A stretch of 26,386 nt of DNA from assembly GCA_002342175.1 (NCBI GenBank), contig DDPL01000004.1, forward strand, positions 60,351 through 86,736, read 5' to 3'. Source of the stretch: Legionellales bacterium UBA2469 (GTDB lineage: Bacteria; Pseudomonadota; Gammaproteobacteria; Legionellales; Legionellaceae). The number at the start of each line of letters is the position of its first letter. Positions within the stretch are counted from its first letter, which is position 1. The translations under genes were made by a program, and so were the position numbers. The notes beneath the pieces were generated by a model. That model was not told the origin of the DNA, did no database searches, and was given only the letters and a program-made list of their open reading frames with translations. This document shows positions 8,282 through 18,894 of the stretch, piece by piece.

Positions 8282-8578
8282 TTAATCTACGGATGCAAAA
8301 TCAAGATCAAAACCATCTTGAAGCGCAACATATGCTTTCTTCCAGTCATTACGCTTACCAGGTCGACCGCGGAATCGTTTATTTTTACCTTTAACGACTA
8401 CGGTTGAGACTTTTTCAACTTTTACATTAAAAATTGCTTCAACAGCAGTTTTAATTTGGAGTTTGGTTGCGTCTGGGGAAACCTTAAATACAAAATGCTT
8501 TAACTTATCAGCTAAAACAGTTGATTTCTCAGAGGTATGAGGCTCTCTTAATACGATAAATTTATTTTCGATATTCAT
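8282..8578 (-). CDS. rplW: 50S ribosomal protein L23
   Basis: L23 sits at the tunnel exit and is the docking site for trigger factor and SRP. The 98-residue product shows the L23 fold: [37 protein letters not shown], and the extended loop [20 protein letters not shown] before the final strand. The trigger-factor-contacting [10 protein letters not shown] helix is present. Its ATG overlaps the rplD stop by four bases (ATGA), so it is coupled to L4, and rplB follows after 11 nt. Confidence 0.98.
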   Translation of the reverse strand: MNIENKFIVLREPHTSEKSTVLADKLKHFVFKVSPDATKLQIKTAVEAIFNVKVEKVSTVVVKGKNKRFRGRPGKRNDWKKAYVALQDGFDLDFASVD

Positions 8579-9180
8579 TGTAAAAGCTCCTCAACTTGCT
8601 TTAAGGCTTCTGCTGTAATGACCACATTTTCAAAGCGTAGCAATGAATATGGATCCATAAATTCGATATCACAAATATCAAATTGAGTTAGGTTACGTGA
8701 AGCCAAATACTCTGTTTCACCAAAATCATGAACTAAAATTAAAGCCTCATTAATGTTGTAACCATTCATTAATTTTAAGAATGCTTTTGTTTTTGGTTCA
8801 TCACAATGGATAGATTCAACAACATGTAGTCTGCCTTGACGTAATAATTCTGAGAAAATTACGCTAATTGCAGCCTTATACATCTTTTTATTAATTTTTT
8901 GTGTGTATGAACGTTTTTTAGATGCAAATGTTACACCACCAGAACGCCACAATGGGCTGCGGATAGTACCCGCACGTGCACGACCTGAACCTTTTTGGTT
9001 CCAAGGTTTTTTACCGCCACCACGGACTTCAGAACGAGTTTTTTGCGCACTGTTGCCTGAGCGATATGCATTTAAAATTGTCGTTACAGACTGGTGAACA
9101 AGACCTTCGTTATATTCACGTTCGAACAACGCTGGATTCAAAGCAATCTCTTGGTTGGTGTCTTTAGTAATAATATTCAT
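8575..9180 (-). CDS. rplD: 50S ribosomal protein L4
   Basis: L4 reaches into the exit tunnel and, in E. coli, is the autogenous regulator of the S10 operon. The 201-residue product equals E. coli L4. The tunnel loop runs through [20 protein letters not shown] and [19 protein letters not shown]; the C-terminal domain carries [19 protein letters not shown]. The gene follows rplC by 2 nt and overlaps rplW by 4 nt. The leader that E. coli L4 acts on lies before rpsJ; here only 11 nt separate tuf and rpsJ, so any L4 control must act elsewhere. Confidence 0.98.
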   Translation of the reverse strand: MNIITKDTNQEIALNPALFEREYNEGLVHQSVTTILNAYRSGNSAQKTRSEVRGGGKKPWNQKGSGRARAGTIRSPLWRSGGVTFASKKRSYTQKINKKMYKAAISVIFSELLRQGRLHVVESIHCDEPKTKAFLKLMNGYNINEALILVHDFGETEYLASRNLTQFDICDIEFMDPYSLLRFENVVITAEALKQVEELLQ

Positions 9181-9182
9181 AA

Positions 9183-9830
9183 TTATGCTCCCACCTTCAC
9201 TTTCACAGCATGACGGATTTCAACACTACCACCTGGAGCACCTGGAATTGCACCTTTGATCAAGATGATATTTTTATCTTGATCAATTTTCATCACTTGA
9301 AGAGATTGTACTGTGCAGCGTTCACTACCCATATGTCCCGCCATTTTTTTACCTTTAAAAACGCGACCTGGGGTTTGGTTTTGTCCAATAGAACCAGGAA
9401 CTCGATGAGATCTTGAGTTACCATGAGTTGCATCTTGGGTTCTGAAGTTATGTCTTTTGACAGTTCCAGCGAAGCCTTTACCTTTTGAGGTACCAGCTAC
9501 GTCAACATACTGACCTTCAACGAAAACGTCTGATATTAAGAAAGTGTCACCTAACTGATGGTTAGATGTCTCAGTCAATCGAAACTCGGCTCTTAAATCA
9601 CCGGCTTCAACGTTTGCTTTAGCAAAATGTCCTGCTAAAGCTTTATTGACACGAGATGATTTTTTTTGGCCAGAGGTTAATTGAAGAGCATGATATCCAT
9701 CTTGTTCCATCGTTTTAACTTGTGAAACAAAGTTGGGTTTAACTTCGATTACTGTAACAGGCACCGCTTGACCGTCCGACAAAAATAGTCGAGTCATTCC
9801 AAGCTTGCGGCCTAATAAACCTAGTTTCAT
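9183..9830 (-). CDS. rplC: 50S ribosomal protein L3
   Basis: L3 is an early assembly protein whose extension approaches the peptidyl transferase centre. The 215-residue product starts [16 protein letters not shown] and contains [17 protein letters not shown] and [20 protein letters not shown]. Gln150 in the latter is exactly the position methylated by PrmB in E. coli. A clear GGAG lies a few bases before the ATG. Upstream is a 64-nt gap after rpsJ containing small hairpins, longer than the other gaps in this block. Confidence 0.98.
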   Translation of the reverse strand: MKLGLLGRKLGMTRLFLSDGQAVPVTVIEVKPNFVSQVKTMEQDGYHALQLTSGQKKSSRVNKALAGHFAKANVEAGDLRAEFRLTETSNHQLGDTFLISDVFVEGQYVDVAGTSKGKGFAGTVKRHNFRTQDATHGNSRSHRVPGSIGQNQTPGRVFKGKKMAGHMGSERCTVQSLQVMKIDQDKNIILIKGAIPGAPGGSVEIRHAVKVKVGA

Positions 9831-9852
9831 TATTTATTTACTCCATCATCAA

Positions 9853-9888
9853 CTGATACGCCATATCAGCGGATACAGCTATTGCTGT
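9853..9888 (-). promoter_or_regulatory. Two small hairpins in the rpsJ-rplC leader
   Basis: The 64-nt gap between rpsJ and rplC can form two stem-loops in the mRNA: a 5-bp stem with a 4-nt loop (9875-9888) and a 6-bp stem with a 5-nt loop (9853-9869, CTGATA/TATCAG). The second ends about 20 nt before the rplC start. Neither is followed by a T-run, so they are not terminators. They could influence rplC translation or RNA stability, but short stems like these arise by chance in AT-rich DNA. Confidence 0.3.
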
Positions 9889-9894
9889 TGCCTA

Positions 9895-10209
9895 CTATTT
9901 ATCGTCTAAACTGATTTGTACATCAACACCAGCTGCTAAGTCGAGCTTCATTAAAGCATCAACTGTTTTATCAGTTGGGTTCACAATGACGACTAAACGT
10001 TTATGAGTTCTTAATTCATATTGGTCTTGGGCATCTTTGTTCACATGTGGTGAAATCAAAACAGAAAACTTCTCCTTTTTGATAGGTAAAGGAATTGGGC
10101 CCTTAACTTGGGCTCCAGTCTTCTTTGCAGTTTCAACGATCTCTTTTGTTGAAGCATCGATCATACGATGATCGAATGATTTCAACTTAATTTTTATATT
10201 TTGTTTCAT
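9895..10209 (-). CDS. rpsJ: 30S ribosomal protein S10 (NusE)
   Basis: S10 is a 30S head protein and also the antitermination factor NusE, pairing with NusB and binding NusG. The 104-residue product (E. coli 103) has [20 protein letters not shown] at the start, the loop [17 protein letters not shown], and the signature [22 protein letters not shown]. It ends VQISLDDK with a TAG stop. It begins just 11 nt after tuf, so it lacks the long upstream leader found before rpsJ in E. coli and is probably transcribed from the str promoter. Confidence 0.98.
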   Translation of the reverse strand: MKQNIKIKLKSFDHRMIDASTKEIVETAKKTGAQVKGPIPLPIKKEKFSVLISPHVNKDAQDQYELRTHKRLVVIVNPTDKTVDALMKLDLAAGVDVQISLDDK

Positions 10210-10220
10210 AGTTCACACCA

Positions 10221-11411
10221 TTACTTAATGATTTTTGCAACTACACCCGCACCGACGGTACGACCACCTTCACGAATAGCGAATCGGAGGCCTTCATCCA
10301 TAGCGATAGGCGCATGCAAATGAACAGACAACTTCACGTTATCACCAGGCATAACCATTTCTGTACCTTCTGGTAAATCACAAGTACCGGTTACGTCTGT
10401 TGTTCTGAAATAAAACTGAGGACGATATCCGTTAAAGAATGGAGTGTGTCGACCACCTTCATCCTTCGACAATACATATACTTCAGCTTCAAACTTTGTA
10501 TGAGGTTTGATAGTACCAGGCTTTGCCAATACTTGACCACGCTCTACTTCATCACGCTTGGTACCACGTAATAACACACCAACGTTGTCCCCTGCTCGAC
10601 CTTCGTCTAATAATTTACGAAACATCTCAACACCTGTACAGGTTGTTTTGGTTGTGTCGTGAATACCAACGATTTCAACTTCTTCGCCAACCTTAACAAT
10701 TCCGCTCTCCACACGGCCAGTTACTACTGTACCACGTCCAGAAATTGAGAATACATCTTCAATCGGTAATAAGAATGGTTTGTCAATGTTACGAACTGGC
10801 TCAGGAATGTATCTGTCCATTTCTGCAACTAATTTTTCAACGGCAGGAACACCGATATCACTAGTATCGCCCTCTAATGCCTTTAATGCAGAGCCAACAA
10901 CGATTGGAATATCATCACCTGGGAATTCGTAGTAGCTTAATAAGTCACGAACTTCCATCTCAACTAATTCTAGTAATTCAGCATCGTCAACCATATCTGC
11001 TTTGTTTAAGAAAACAACGATGTAAGGTACGCCAACCTGACGAGCCAACAAAATGTGTTCACGTGTTTGTGGCATAGGACCATCAGCTGCAGAGCATACT
11101 AAAATAGCGCCGTCCATTTGTGCAGCACCAGTAATCATGTTCTTAACATAGTCAGCGTGACCTGGGCAGTCTACGTGAGCATAGTGACGGTTATCAGATT
11201 CATATTCTACGTGAGCTGTAGAAATAGTAATACCGCGCGCTCTTTCTTCTGGAGCAGCATCGATTTGATCGTATGCTTTCGCTTCCCCACCATGTTTTTT
11301 GGCCATGATGGTTGTAATTGCAGCGGTTAATGTTGTTTTACCATGGTCAACGTGACCGATGGTTCCAACGTTGACGTGTGGTTTTGTACGTTCAAATTTT
11401 CCTTTAGCCAT
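10221..11411 (-). CDS. tuf: Elongation factor Tu
   Basis: EF-Tu delivers aminoacyl-tRNA to the ribosomal A site with GTP hydrolysis. From the ATG at 11411 the product is 396 residues (E. coli 394) and starts [16 protein letters not shown]; a longer in-frame reading from TTG at 11423 is rejected because it adds a non-family MVEI. The GTPase motifs are GHVDHGKT (19-26), DCPGH (near 81-85) and NKADM (near 136). Domains II and III follow, ending with [14 protein letters not shown]. The gene is 21 nt after fusA and 11 nt before rpsJ. A second tuf copy may lie upstream of the tRNA-Trp outside the window, as in many relatives, but that is not visible. Confidence 0.98.
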   Translation of the reverse strand: MAKGKFERTKPHVNVGTIGHVDHGKTTLTAAITTIMAKKHGGEAKAYDQIDAAPEERARGITISTAHVEYESDNRHYAHVDCPGHADYVKNMITGAAQMDGAILVCSAADGPMPQTREHILLARQVGVPYIVVFLNKADMVDDAELLELVEMEVRDLLSYYEFPGDDIPIVVGSALKALEGDTSDIGVPAVEKLVAEMDRYIPEPVRNIDKPFLLPIEDVFSISGRGTVVTGRVESGIVKVGEEVEIVGIHDTTKTTCTGVEMFRKLLDEGRAGDNVGVLLRGTKRDEVERGQVLAKPGTIKPHTKFEAEVYVLSKDEGGRHTPFFNGYRPQFYFRTTDVTGTCDLPEGTEMVMPGDNVKLSVHLHAPIAMDEGLRFAIREGGRTVGAGVVAKIIK

Positions 11412-11432
11412 GATTTCTACCAAATATAAAAG

Positions 11433-13517
11433 TTATTGTTTTTTCACAATCGCATCAGCAACATTGTTTGGAGCTTCAGAATATTTTGCGAATTCCATTG
11501 TATATGTTGCACGCCCTTGAGTTGCAGAACGAAGATCTGTTGAATAGCCAAACATTTCTGCAAGAGGAACTTCTGCTCGAATAATTTTTCCAGCAGGAGA
11601 TTCATCCATACCTTGTAACATACCTCTTCTACGGCTCAGGTCACCCATTACGTCACCCATGTACTCTTCTGGTGTAACGACCTCTACACTGAAGATAGGC
11701 TCAAGTAATACAGGGTTTGCTTTCATAGCACCTTGTTTGAATGCCATAGATCCAGCAATCTTAAACGCCATTTCAGAAGAATCCACGTCATGGTAAGAAC
11801 CATCAAACAATGTGACTTTAACGTCAACGACTGGATATCCTGCTAAAACACCGTTATTGAGTTGTTCTTGAATCCCTTTATCAACTGCAGGAATGTATTC
11901 CTTAGGAATCACACCACCAACAATTGCGTTTTCAAATTCGTAACCTTCGCCACGAGATTTGGGTTCAAGTTTAATAACAACGTGTCCATATTGACCGCGT
12001 CCACCAGACTGTCGTACGAATTTACCTTCTTGCTCGACTGGCATGCGAATTGTTTCACGATAGGCAACTTGTGGTTTTCCGACATTTGCTTCTACGAAGA
12101 ATTCACGTTTCATACGGTCAACAATAATCTCCAAATGTAACTCACCCATACCTTGAATAATGGTTTGCCCTGATTCTTCATCGGTATGAACACGGAACGA
12201 TGGATCTTCTTGTGCTAATTTACCTAAAGCAATTGACATTTTTTCTTGGTCAGCTTTGGTTTTTGGCTCAACAGCAACTGCGATTACTGGCTCTGGGAAA
12301 TCCATTCTTTCTAATGTAATGATATTTTTCTCATCGCACAATGTATCACCAGTTGTTACTGATTTTAAGCCGACAGCAGCAGCGATATCGCCGGCTCTTA
12401 CTTCTTTAATCTCTTCTCGAGAATTCGCATGCATTTGTAACAAACGTCCAATGCGTTCACGTTTTCCTTTAACAGGGTTGTAAACCGTATCGCCAGATTT
12501 TAAGACCCCTGAGTACACTCGAATATAAGTTAAAGTACCGACAAATGGGTCTGTTGCAATTTTGAAAGCCAATGCTGAGAATGGAGACTCATAGGATGTT
12601 TTACGAGTATCATCTTCACCATCATCATCAACGCCACGAACGTCTGGAATTTCGGTAGGAGAAGGTAAAAAGTCAATAACACCGTCTAATACTGCTTGAA
12701 CGCCTTTGTTTTTAAATGCGGAACCGCAATAAACAGGAACAATTTCATTTGCAATCGTACGTTGACGTAATGCTTTTTTGATTTCTTCTTCAGATAACTC
12801 TTGGCCATCTAAATACTTATCCATTAACTCTTCATTCGCTTCAGCAGCAGCTTCCACAATTGAGCTTCTTAATTCTTCACACTTTGCGACGAATTCAGAG
12901 GGAATATCTTTGTATTGGAAGGTCATTCCTTTGCTATCTTCATCCCATAAAATGGCTTTCATTTTAATAAGGTCAATAACACCTTTAAATTCTTCTTCTG
13001 CACCAATGTTTAATTGAACAACAACAGGGTTCGCACCTAAACGGTTCTTAATTTGGTCAACAACACGGAGGAAATTAGCACCCATGCGGTCCATTTTGTT
13101 TACGAATACAATACGTGGAACGCCGTATTTGTCCGATTGTCTCCAAACGGTCTCAGATTGTGGTTCAACGCCAGCAACAGAGTCGAATACAACTACAGCA
13201 CCATCAAGTACACGTAATGAACGTTCTACTTCAATCATGAAGTCAACGTGTCCTGGTGTGTCAATGATGTTAATACGATGCTTATCGTATTGTTTATCCA
13301 TGCCTGACCAGTAACAGGTTGTCGCAGCAGAAGTAATGGTAATACCTCTTTCCTGCTCTTGAACCATCCAGTCCATGGTTGCAGCACCATCATGTACCTC
13401 ACCAATTTTATGAGATGTACCGGTGTAAAATAATACACGTTCTGTTGTAGTGGTTTTACCTGCATCCACGTGAGCGGCAATCCCAATATTACGATATAAA
13501 TGAAGTGGTGTAGACAC
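11433..13517 (-). CDS. fusA: Elongation factor G
   Basis: EF-G is the GTPase that drives tRNA-mRNA translocation and, with RRF, ribosome recycling. The 694-residue product fits the family (E. coli 704). Domain order is complete: G domain with AHVDAGKT (15-22), DTPGHVDF and NKMDRMG; domain II; domain III with the GMGELHLEI motif; domain IV with [11 protein letters not shown] and the [23 protein letters not shown] stretch (two pieces around a conserved VDVK); domain V with [10 protein letters not shown]. It starts with GTG at 13517, preceded by AGGGG, 16 nt after rpsG, and ends ADAIVKKQ. Fusidic-acid regions show no obvious disruption. Confidence 0.98.
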   Translation of the reverse strand: MSTPLHLYRNIGIAAHVDAGKTTTTERVLFYTGTSHKIGEVHDGAATMDWMVQEQERGITITSAATTCYWSGMDKQYDKHRINIIDTPGHVDFMIEVERSLRVLDGAVVVFDSVAGVEPQSETVWRQSDKYGVPRIVFVNKMDRMGANFLRVVDQIKNRLGANPVVVQLNIGAEEEFKGVIDLIKMKAILWDEDSKGMTFQYKDIPSEFVAKCEELRSSIVEAAAEANEELMDKYLDGQELSEEEIKKALRQRTIANEIVPVYCGSAFKNKGVQAVLDGVIDFLPSPTEIPDVRGVDDDGEDDTRKTSYESPFSALAFKIATDPFVGTLTYIRVYSGVLKSGDTVYNPVKGKRERIGRLLQMHANSREEIKEVRAGDIAAAVGLKSVTTGDTLCDEKNIITLERMDFPEPVIAVAVEPKTKADQEKMSIALGKLAQEDPSFRVHTDEESGQTIIQGMGELHLEIIVDRMKREFFVEANVGKPQVAYRETIRMPVEQEGKFVRQSGGRGQYGHVVIKLEPKSRGEGYEFENAIVGGVIPKEYIPAVDKGIQEQLNNGVLAGYPVVDVKVTLFDGSYHDVDSSEMAFKIAGSMAFKQGAMKANPVLLEPIFSVEVVTPEEYMGDVMGDLSRRRGMLQGMDESPAGKIIRAEVPLAEMFGYSTDLRSATQGRATYTMEFAKYSEAPNNVADAIVKKQ

Positions 13518-13533
13518 GTCAAACCCCTATTAA

Positions 13534-14049
13534 TTAATTCCAACGGAAATGAGCGAAAGCTTGGTTTGCTTTAGCCATACGATGTGTTTCTTCACGCTTC
13601 TTAACAGCAGCGCCACGGCCCTCTAAAGCTTCATACATTTCTGCAGCTAAACGAGAAACCATACCTTTCTCACCACGATTACGCGCAGCTTGAACCATCC
13701 ATCTCATTCCCAACGCCATAGAGCGCTTTGGACGGACTTCAACTGGTACTTGGTATGTAGCACCACCCACACGACGTGAACGAACTTCAACGGTTGGGCG
13801 AACGTTATCCATCACCTTTTCAAAATGGTCAATGATTGTCATGAGACGAGCATCAGCATCTGAAGATTCATCTTTCTTATATTTCTTCATCAACTTTTCA
13901 AACTCATCTAAAGCACCATATACAATATTTTCTGCAACAGATTTTTTACCATCATGCATAACAACATTGATAAATTTTGCAAGCACTTCACTTTTAAATT
14001 TTGGCTCTGGCAGAATTACTCTTGCTTTTACCGCTTTTCTTCTAGGCAT
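13534..14049 (-). CDS. rpsG: 30S ribosomal protein S7, with a short lineage-specific insertion
   Basis: S7 organises the 30S head and lies at the E site. The product has 171 residues, starts [18 protein letters not shown] and carries the conserved [20 protein letters not shown] and [19 protein letters not shown], ending [10 protein letters not shown]. Compared with E. coli S7 from memory, about 14 extra residues, mostly charged, lie near residues 55-72 ([14 protein letters not shown]) between the second helix and the NVRP motif. The gene is 17 nt after rpsL and 16 nt before fusA. The E. coli S7 regulatory site in a longer rpsL-rpsG gap therefore has no room here. Confidence 0.97.
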   Translation of the reverse strand: MPRRKAVKARVILPEPKFKSEVLAKFINVVMHDGKKSVAENIVYGALDEFEKLMKKYKKDESSDADARLMTIIDHFEKVMDNVRPTVEVRSRRVGGATYQVPVEVRPKRSMALGMRWMVQAARNRGEKGMVSRLAAEMYEALEGRGAAVKKREETHRMAKANQAFAHFRWN

Positions 14050-14066
14050 AATTTACATTCCTGAGG

Positions 14067-14447
14067 TTATTTCTTATCTTTAGGTTTCTTTGTACCGTAC
14101 TTAGAACGACCTTGTTTTCTGTCATTCACGCCAGCTGTATCTAAGCTACCGCGTACAGTGTGGTAACGAACCCCTGGTAAGTCCTTCACACGACCACCAC
14201 GAATCAGAACGACCGAGTGTTCTTGTAAGTTATGTCCTTCACCGCCGATGTATGAAGTCACTTCATATCCGTTGGTTAAACGAACACGTGCAACCTTTCT
14301 TAAAGCTGAGTTAGGCTTTTTAGGGGTTGTAGTATAAACACGTGTGCACACACCGCGTCTTTGAGGACACGCTTCTAGCGCAGGCACGTTGCTCTTTCTT
14401 TTAATATCTCGTCTTGGTTTTCTAACCAATTGGTTAATTGTTGCCAT
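14067..14447 (-). CDS. rpsL: 30S ribosomal protein S12
   Basis: S12 sits at the decoding centre and controls accuracy. The 126-residue product begins [20 protein letters not shown], then [29 protein letters not shown] with Lys43, and [13 protein letters not shown] with Asp89, the residue that RimO methylthiolates in E. coli. Lys43 and Lys88 are the wild-type residues, so no classical streptomycin-resistance change is present. It is the first gene of the str block, about 50 nt downstream of a strong predicted promoter. GGAG lies 11 nt before the ATG, separated by an A-run, a somewhat wide spacing. Confidence 0.98.
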   Translation of the reverse strand: MATINQLVRKPRRDIKRKSNVPALEACPQRRGVCTRVYTTTPKKPNSALRKVARVRLTNGYEVTSYIGGEGHNLQEHSVVLIRGGRVKDLPGVRYHTVRGSLDTAGVNDRKQGRSKYGTKKPKDKK

Positions 14448-14491
14448 TTTTTTTTAAGCTCCGAACGACCGAAATCATTATAATATCGCAA

Positions 14492-14526
14492 GGACAAGGA
14501 GGCCGAATTTTAATCGACCTCTGTCC
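14492..14526. repeat. Imperfect inverted repeat centred on the str promoter -10 box
   Basis: In the gene direction the arm GGACAGAGGTCGA (14526-14514) faces TCGGCCTCCTTGTCC (14506-14492), separated by a 7-nt centre that holds most of the -10 hexamer. The two arms match over 13 positions with one G-T wobble and a two-base bulge. As DNA it could be an operator. As RNA in transcripts reading through from rpoC it would form a 13-bp stem. Transcripts starting at the promoter would lack the first arm. No T-run follows, so it is not a standard intrinsic terminator. Function is inference only. Confidence 0.55.
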
Positions 14527-14535
14527 AAATGTCAA
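14507..14535 (-). promoter_or_regulatory. Predicted sigma70-type promoter of the str genes (upstream of rpsL)
   Basis: TTGACA (14535-14530), a perfect -35 consensus, is followed after exactly 17 nt by TAAAAT (14512-14507), one mismatch from the -10 consensus. The next bases, TCGGCCTCC, form a GC-rich discriminator of the kind associated with stringent (ppGpp/DksA) control of ribosomal genes. Transcription would start near 14500 and give a leader of about 50 nt before rpsL. The site lies within the 114-nt gap behind rpoC. It is the best promoter match I see in the window. Confidence 0.82.
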
Positions 14536-14561
14536 GTTTCAACACTTTGCAGGCATTTTAT

Positions 14562-17500
14562 TTACCGTGGAGGTTGTTCTGCATTGAGCGCTTCACTTAA
14601 AGCATGTTCGACATCACTTGCTGTTAATGAAGGAGTCACCGGCTCATTATTAGCTCGGCGAGCTCTCTTTTCTTTTCTCTTTTTATGATAAGTGTACCCT
14701 GTTCCGGCTGGAATAAGTCGACCTACCATAACGTTTTCTTTGAGACCTCTCAATTCATCCATCTTTCCACTCACGGCTGCTTCAGTCAACACACGAGTCG
14801 TTTCTTGGAAGGAGGCCGCAGACACAAAGGATTCAGTAGCAAGAGAAGCTTTGGTAATACCTAATAAAATTGGGTATCCACGCGCAGGTTCCTTGTTTTC
14901 TTCCTTTATTCTATCATTTTCTTGGAGCATCGAAATTTCTTCAATTTGTTCGCCAACCAAGAAACGGGTATCCCCAACAAATGTAATTTCTCGTTTTCTT
15001 AACATTTGTCTGACGATAATTTCAATGTGCTTATCGTTAATTTTTACACCTTGTAAACGATAAACATCTTGTACTTCATTAACGATATAATTCGCCAATG
15101 CACCGACACCTAATAATTTTAGGATATCATGTGGATTTGGCGGACCTTCAGCGATAACCTCACCTTTCGAAACGTATTCCCCTTCGAACACAGAGATATG
15201 TCTCCATTTTGGAATCATCTCTTCATGAATTTGATTATCTGCACCGGTAATAATTAATCGTTTCTTACCTTTAGTTTCTTTTCCGAAGCTAACCAATCCA
15301 GAAATTTCCGCCATTACAGCCGAGTCTTTTGGTTTTCTAGCTTCAAATAAGTCTGCTACGCGTGGGAGACCCCCTGTAATATCGCGAGTTTTGGTTCGTT
15401 CTTGTGGTATACGAGCAATAACGTCACCAGTTCGAATTTCTTGACCGTCTTCAAAGTTTACAATCGCGTCTACTTGCAAGTAATAATGAGCAGGAACCTG
15501 TGTACCAGAAATGCATAAGTCATTACCTTTCTCATCAACCAACTTAACCATTGGACGCAATTCAATGCCTGTCGAGCCAGATCTTTGTTTAGCATCAATA
15601 ATAACAATGCTGCTTAAACCTGTCACATCATCAGTTTGTCGATTCATGGTAATACCTTCAACCAAATCAACAAATTTAACGCGACCAGCAATCTCTGAAA
15701 CGATTGGATGGGTATGTGGATCCCATGTTGCAATCATTTGACCTGCTTCAACAGAATCATGATCATGAACAGAAAGCACAGCACCATATGGAAGCTTATA
15801 ACGCTCTTTTTCACGACCAAATTCATCAGCTACGGTGACTTCACCAGAGCGCGATACCGCAACCAACATGCCATTATCTTGACGCACTGTTTTCAGGTTG
15901 TGTAGTTTTATCGAACCTTTGTTCTTCACTTGAATACTATTCGCTGCAGAAGAACGAGATGCTGCTCCCCCAATATGGAAGGTACGCATGGTTAACTGTG
16001 TTCCTGGTTCTCCAATTGACTGTGCTGCAATAATACCCACAGCTTCACCAATGTTAACCAAATGTCCACGTGCTAAATCGCGACCGTAACATTTCGCACA
16101 CAGGCCAAAACGGGTTTCACAAGTAATTGGTGAACGAACGTTGATTTGATCAACACCCATTTTTTCTAATAATTCTACCCATGCTTCATCTAATAAGGTT
16201 CCACGAACAACCAATGGCTCTGTTTTGCCGGGCAGGTAGACATCTTGCGCAACTACACGACCCAAAACACGTTCATGTAATGGCTCTACAACGTCACCAC
16301 CTTCAATTAATGGGTTCATGATAATACCATTATCGGTACCACAATCAATTTCGGTAATTACAACATCCTGAGCAACGTCAACTAATCGACGTGTTAAATA
16401 ACCCGAGTTCGCTGTTTTCAATGCCGTATCCGCAAGACCTTTACGTGCTCCGTGAGTAGAAATGAAGTATTGGAATACATTTAATCCTTCACGGAAATTA
16501 GCGGTAATTGGTGTTTCAATAATCGAACCGTCTGGTGCGGACATCAATCCACGCATCCCCGCTAACTGACGAATTTGAGCCGCAGATCCCCGTGCTCCAG
16601 AATCAGCCATCATAAAGATTGGATTGAACGATGGTTGTTGACTTGATTTACCTTTAGAATCAATGACTTCTTCAGTAGCAATATTGGACATCATCGATTT
16701 TGCAACAATCTCAGAAGTACGCGACCAAATGTCAATAACCTTATTGTATCGTTCACCATTCGTAACTAAACCTGAGCGGAATTGTGATTCAATTTCACGA
16801 ACTTCGTCGTAAGCTTGCTCAATAATGTCTGCTTTGTCTTTTGGAATTTCCATATCATCAATGCCAATCGATGCTGCAGCACGTGTTGCGTACTGAAATC
16901 CCATATACATTAATTGGTCAGCAAAAATAACGGTTTCTTTTAATCCATTATGACGATAACAATGATCCAATACCTTCGAGATAGCTTTCTTGGTCATCGG
17001 TTTATTGATTAAATCAATGGTCATCCCCGGTGGCAAGATAGTCGAAAAAATTGCACGACCAACAGTCGTATCAACCATTCGATATTCTTCACAACTCGGA
17101 TCGTCTGATAGTGGAACACGTAATTTAATGCGTGCATGTAATTCAACCATTTTTAATTCATATGCATTTAAAGCCTCGGCTGGCGAAATAAACGCCTTGC
17201 CTTCACCAACGGCATTCACCTTATCACGTGTTAAATAGTACAAGCCTAAAACAACGTCCTGGCTAGGAACGATGATGGGTTCACCATTTGCAGGAGATAA
17301 AATATTGTTGGTGGACATCATTAATGAACGAGCTTCTAATTGCGCTTCTAATGTCAATGGAACGTGAACCGCCATCTGGTCACCGTCAAAGTCAGCATTG
17401 TAAGCCGTACAGACCAAGGGATGTAATTGAATCGCTTTCCCTTCAATCAAAACGGGTTCAAATGCTTGAATACCGAGACGATGGAGAGTTGGCGCACGGT

Positions 17501-18812
17501 TTAAAAGAACCGGATGCTCACGAATAACCTCTTCAAGGACGTCCCAGACCACGGGTTCCTCTCGATCAACCATCTTCTTTGCAGCTTTAATTGTCGTTGC
17601 TAATCCACGAAACTCCAATTTACTGAAAATAAAGGGTTTAAATAATTCCAAAGCCATCCGTTTTGGTAATCCACATTGGTGCAAACGTAATGTTGGTCCA
17701 ACAACGATAACAGAACGACCTGAATAATCTACGCGCTTACCCAATAAGTTTTGACGGAATCGACCCTGTTTACCCTTAATCATATCGGCAAGGGATTTTA
17801 ATGGACGTTTATTAGTGCCTGTAATTGCTCGACCACGACGACCGTTATCTAATAACGCATCAACCGCTTCTTGTAACATTCGCTTTTCATTTCGGACGAT
17901 AATGTCTGGCGCATTTAAATCCAATAATCTTTTTAAGCGATTATTACGATTAATAACTCGTCGATATAAATCATTTAAGTCCGAAGTCGCAAACCGTCCA
18001 CCATCTAATGGAACTAAAGGTCTTAGATCTGGTGGCAATACTGGTAGGACACTCATAATCATCCAATCAGGGTGATTTCCAGAGTCCTTAAATGCTTCTA
18101 ATAACTTCAAACGTTTTGTAATTTTTTTAATTTTGGTATCAGAATTTGTAATAGGTAATTCTTCACGCAAGGTTCTGATTTCTTCATCTACATCAATTTG
18201 TTTTAGCAAATCACGAACAGCTTCAGCTCCCATTCTTGCATCAAATTCATCGCCATGTTGTTCAAGCGCTTCGAGATAAGCTTCATCATTCAATAATTGG
18301 CCTTTCTCCAAGTCTGTTAAACCTGGATCAATGACAACGAATGATTCAAAATATAAAACCCTTTCGATATCTCGCAATGTCATATCTAATAACAAGCCAA
18401 TGCGGGATGGCAATGATTTGAGGAACCAAATATGAGCGACAGGACTTGCTAACTCAATATGGCCCATTCTATCGCGTCTTACTTTAGCTAATGTGACTTC
18501 AACACCGCATTTTTCACAAATCACACCACGGTGTTTTAAGCGCTTATATTTACCACATAAGCATTCATAGTCTTTTGTAGGTCCGAAGATTTTAGCGCAA
18601 AATAAACCATCACGTTCAGGTTTGAACGTACGATAATTAATGGTTTCTGGTTTTTTTACTTCACCATAAGACCAAGAACGAATAAGCTCAGGAGAAGCTA
18701 ATCCAATTTTAATAGCATCAAATTCGTCAGAGTAACCTTGATGTTTAATCAAACCAAGTAAATCACTCATTACCGGTTTTTTCTTCATGGGTTCGTTTAT
18801 TAAACTAGCCAA
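14562..18812 (-). CDS. rpoC: DNA-directed RNA polymerase subunit beta'
   Basis: The beta' subunit forms the clamp and supplies the catalytic metal site of RNA polymerase. The 1416-residue product has the N-terminal zinc-binding element ([20 protein letters not shown]), the active-site NADFDGD with Asp474, 476 and 478, the trigger-loop region [19 protein letters not shown], and the second zinc site around [19 protein letters not shown]. The start is TTG at 18812, with GGGAG seven bases before it. Without the first 14 residues (start at the ATG at 18770, MSDLLGLIK) the active-site numbers become 460, 462 and 464, as in E. coli, so the extension is a real question. An ATG at 18788 is a third option; neither has a good ribosome-binding site. 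The gap to rpoB is 82 nt. Confidence 0.97.
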   Translation of the reverse strand: MASLINEPMKKKPVMSDLLGLIKHQGYSDEFDAIKIGLASPELIRSWSYGEVKKPETINYRTFKPERDGLFCAKIFGPTKDYECLCGKYKRLKHRGVICEKCGVEVTLAKVRRDRMGHIELASPVAHIWFLKSLPSRIGLLLDMTLRDIERVLYFESFVVIDPGLTDLEKGQLLNDEAYLEALEQHGDEFDARMGAEAVRDLLKQIDVDEEIRTLREELPITNSDTKIKKITKRLKLLEAFKDSGNHPDWMIMSVLPVLPPDLRPLVPLDGGRFATSDLNDLYRRVINRNNRLKRLLDLNAPDIIVRNEKRMLQEAVDALLDNGRRGRAITGTNKRPLKSLADMIKGKQGRFRQNLLGKRVDYSGRSVIVVGPTLRLHQCGLPKRMALELFKPFIFSKLEFRGLATTIKAAKKMVDREEPVVWDVLEEVIREHPVLLNRAPTLHRLGIQAFEPVLIEGKAIQLHPLVCTAYNADFDGDQMAVHVPLTLEAQLEARSLMMSTNNILSPANGEPIIVPSQDVVLGLYYLTRDKVNAVGEGKAFISPAEALNAYELKMVELHARIKLRVPLSDDPSCEEYRMVDTTVGRAIFSTILPPGMTIDLINKPMTKKAISKVLDHCYRHNGLKETVIFADQLMYMGFQYATRAAASIGIDDMEIPKDKADIIEQAYDEVREIESQFRSGLVTNGERYNKVIDIWSRTSEIVAKSMMSNIATEEVIDSKGKSSQQPSFNPIFMMADSGARGSAAQIRQLAGMRGLMSAPDGSIIETPITANFREGLNVFQYFISTHGARKGLADTALKTANSGYLTRRLVDVAQDVVITEIDCGTDNGIIMNPLIEGGDVVEPLHERVLGRVVAQDVYLPGKTEPLVVRGTLLDEAWVELLEKMGVDQINVRSPITCETRFGLCAKCYGRDLARGHLVNIGEAVGIIAAQSIGEPGTQLTMRTFHIGGAASRSSAANSIQVKNKGSIKLHNLKTVRQDNGMLVAVSRSGEVTVADEFGREKERYKLPYGAVLSVHDHDSVEAGQMIATWDPHTHPIVSEIAGRVKFVDLVEGITMNRQTDDVTGLSSIVIIDAKQRSGSTGIELRPMVKLVDEKGNDLCISGTQVPAHYYLQVDAIVNFEDGQEIRTGDVIARIPQERTKTRDITGGLPRVADLFEARKPKDSAVMAEISGLVSFGKETKGKKRLIITGADNQIHEEMIPKWRHISVFEGEYVSKGEVIAEGPPNPHDILKLLGVGALANYIVNEVQDVYRLQGVKINDKHIEIIVRQMLRKREITFVGDTRFLVGEQIEEISMLQENDRIKEENKEPARGYPILLGITKASLATESFVSAASFQETTRVLTEAAVSGKMDELRGLKENVMVGRLIPAGTGYTYHKKRKEKRARRANNEPVTPSLTASDVEHALSEALNAEQPPR

Positions 18813-18858
18813 GTTTAGTCTCCCATTAAATGAATTAAAAAAAATATCAAATGCAAAA

Positions 18859-18889
18859 AACGCTAGATACTATTTCAGTATCTAGCGTT
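18859..18889 (-). terminator. Terminator-like hairpin between rpoB and rpoC
   Basis: In the gene direction a perfect 13-bp stem (AACGCTAGATACT and its complement) with a 5-nt loop is followed immediately by a run of six T, the first of which is paired. It lies 5 nt after the rpoB stop and about 46 nt before the rpoC start. By form it is an intrinsic terminator, although the stem is only moderately GC-rich. Because beta and beta' are needed in equal amounts, it more likely acts as a partial attenuator, an RNA-processing site or a stabiliser of the rpoB 3' end. Confidence 0.65.
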
Positions 18890-18894
18890 CAATA

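Noticed and set aside
11412..11423. Upstream TTG start for tuf
   Set aside because: It adds MVEI before the universal MAKGKFERT beginning. The ATG at 11411 matches the family.
14478..14485. TATAAT in the rpsL leader as a second promoter
   Set aside because: No -35-like hexamer lies 15-19 nt upstream and no TG precedes it. The TTGACA/TAAAAT pair is far better.
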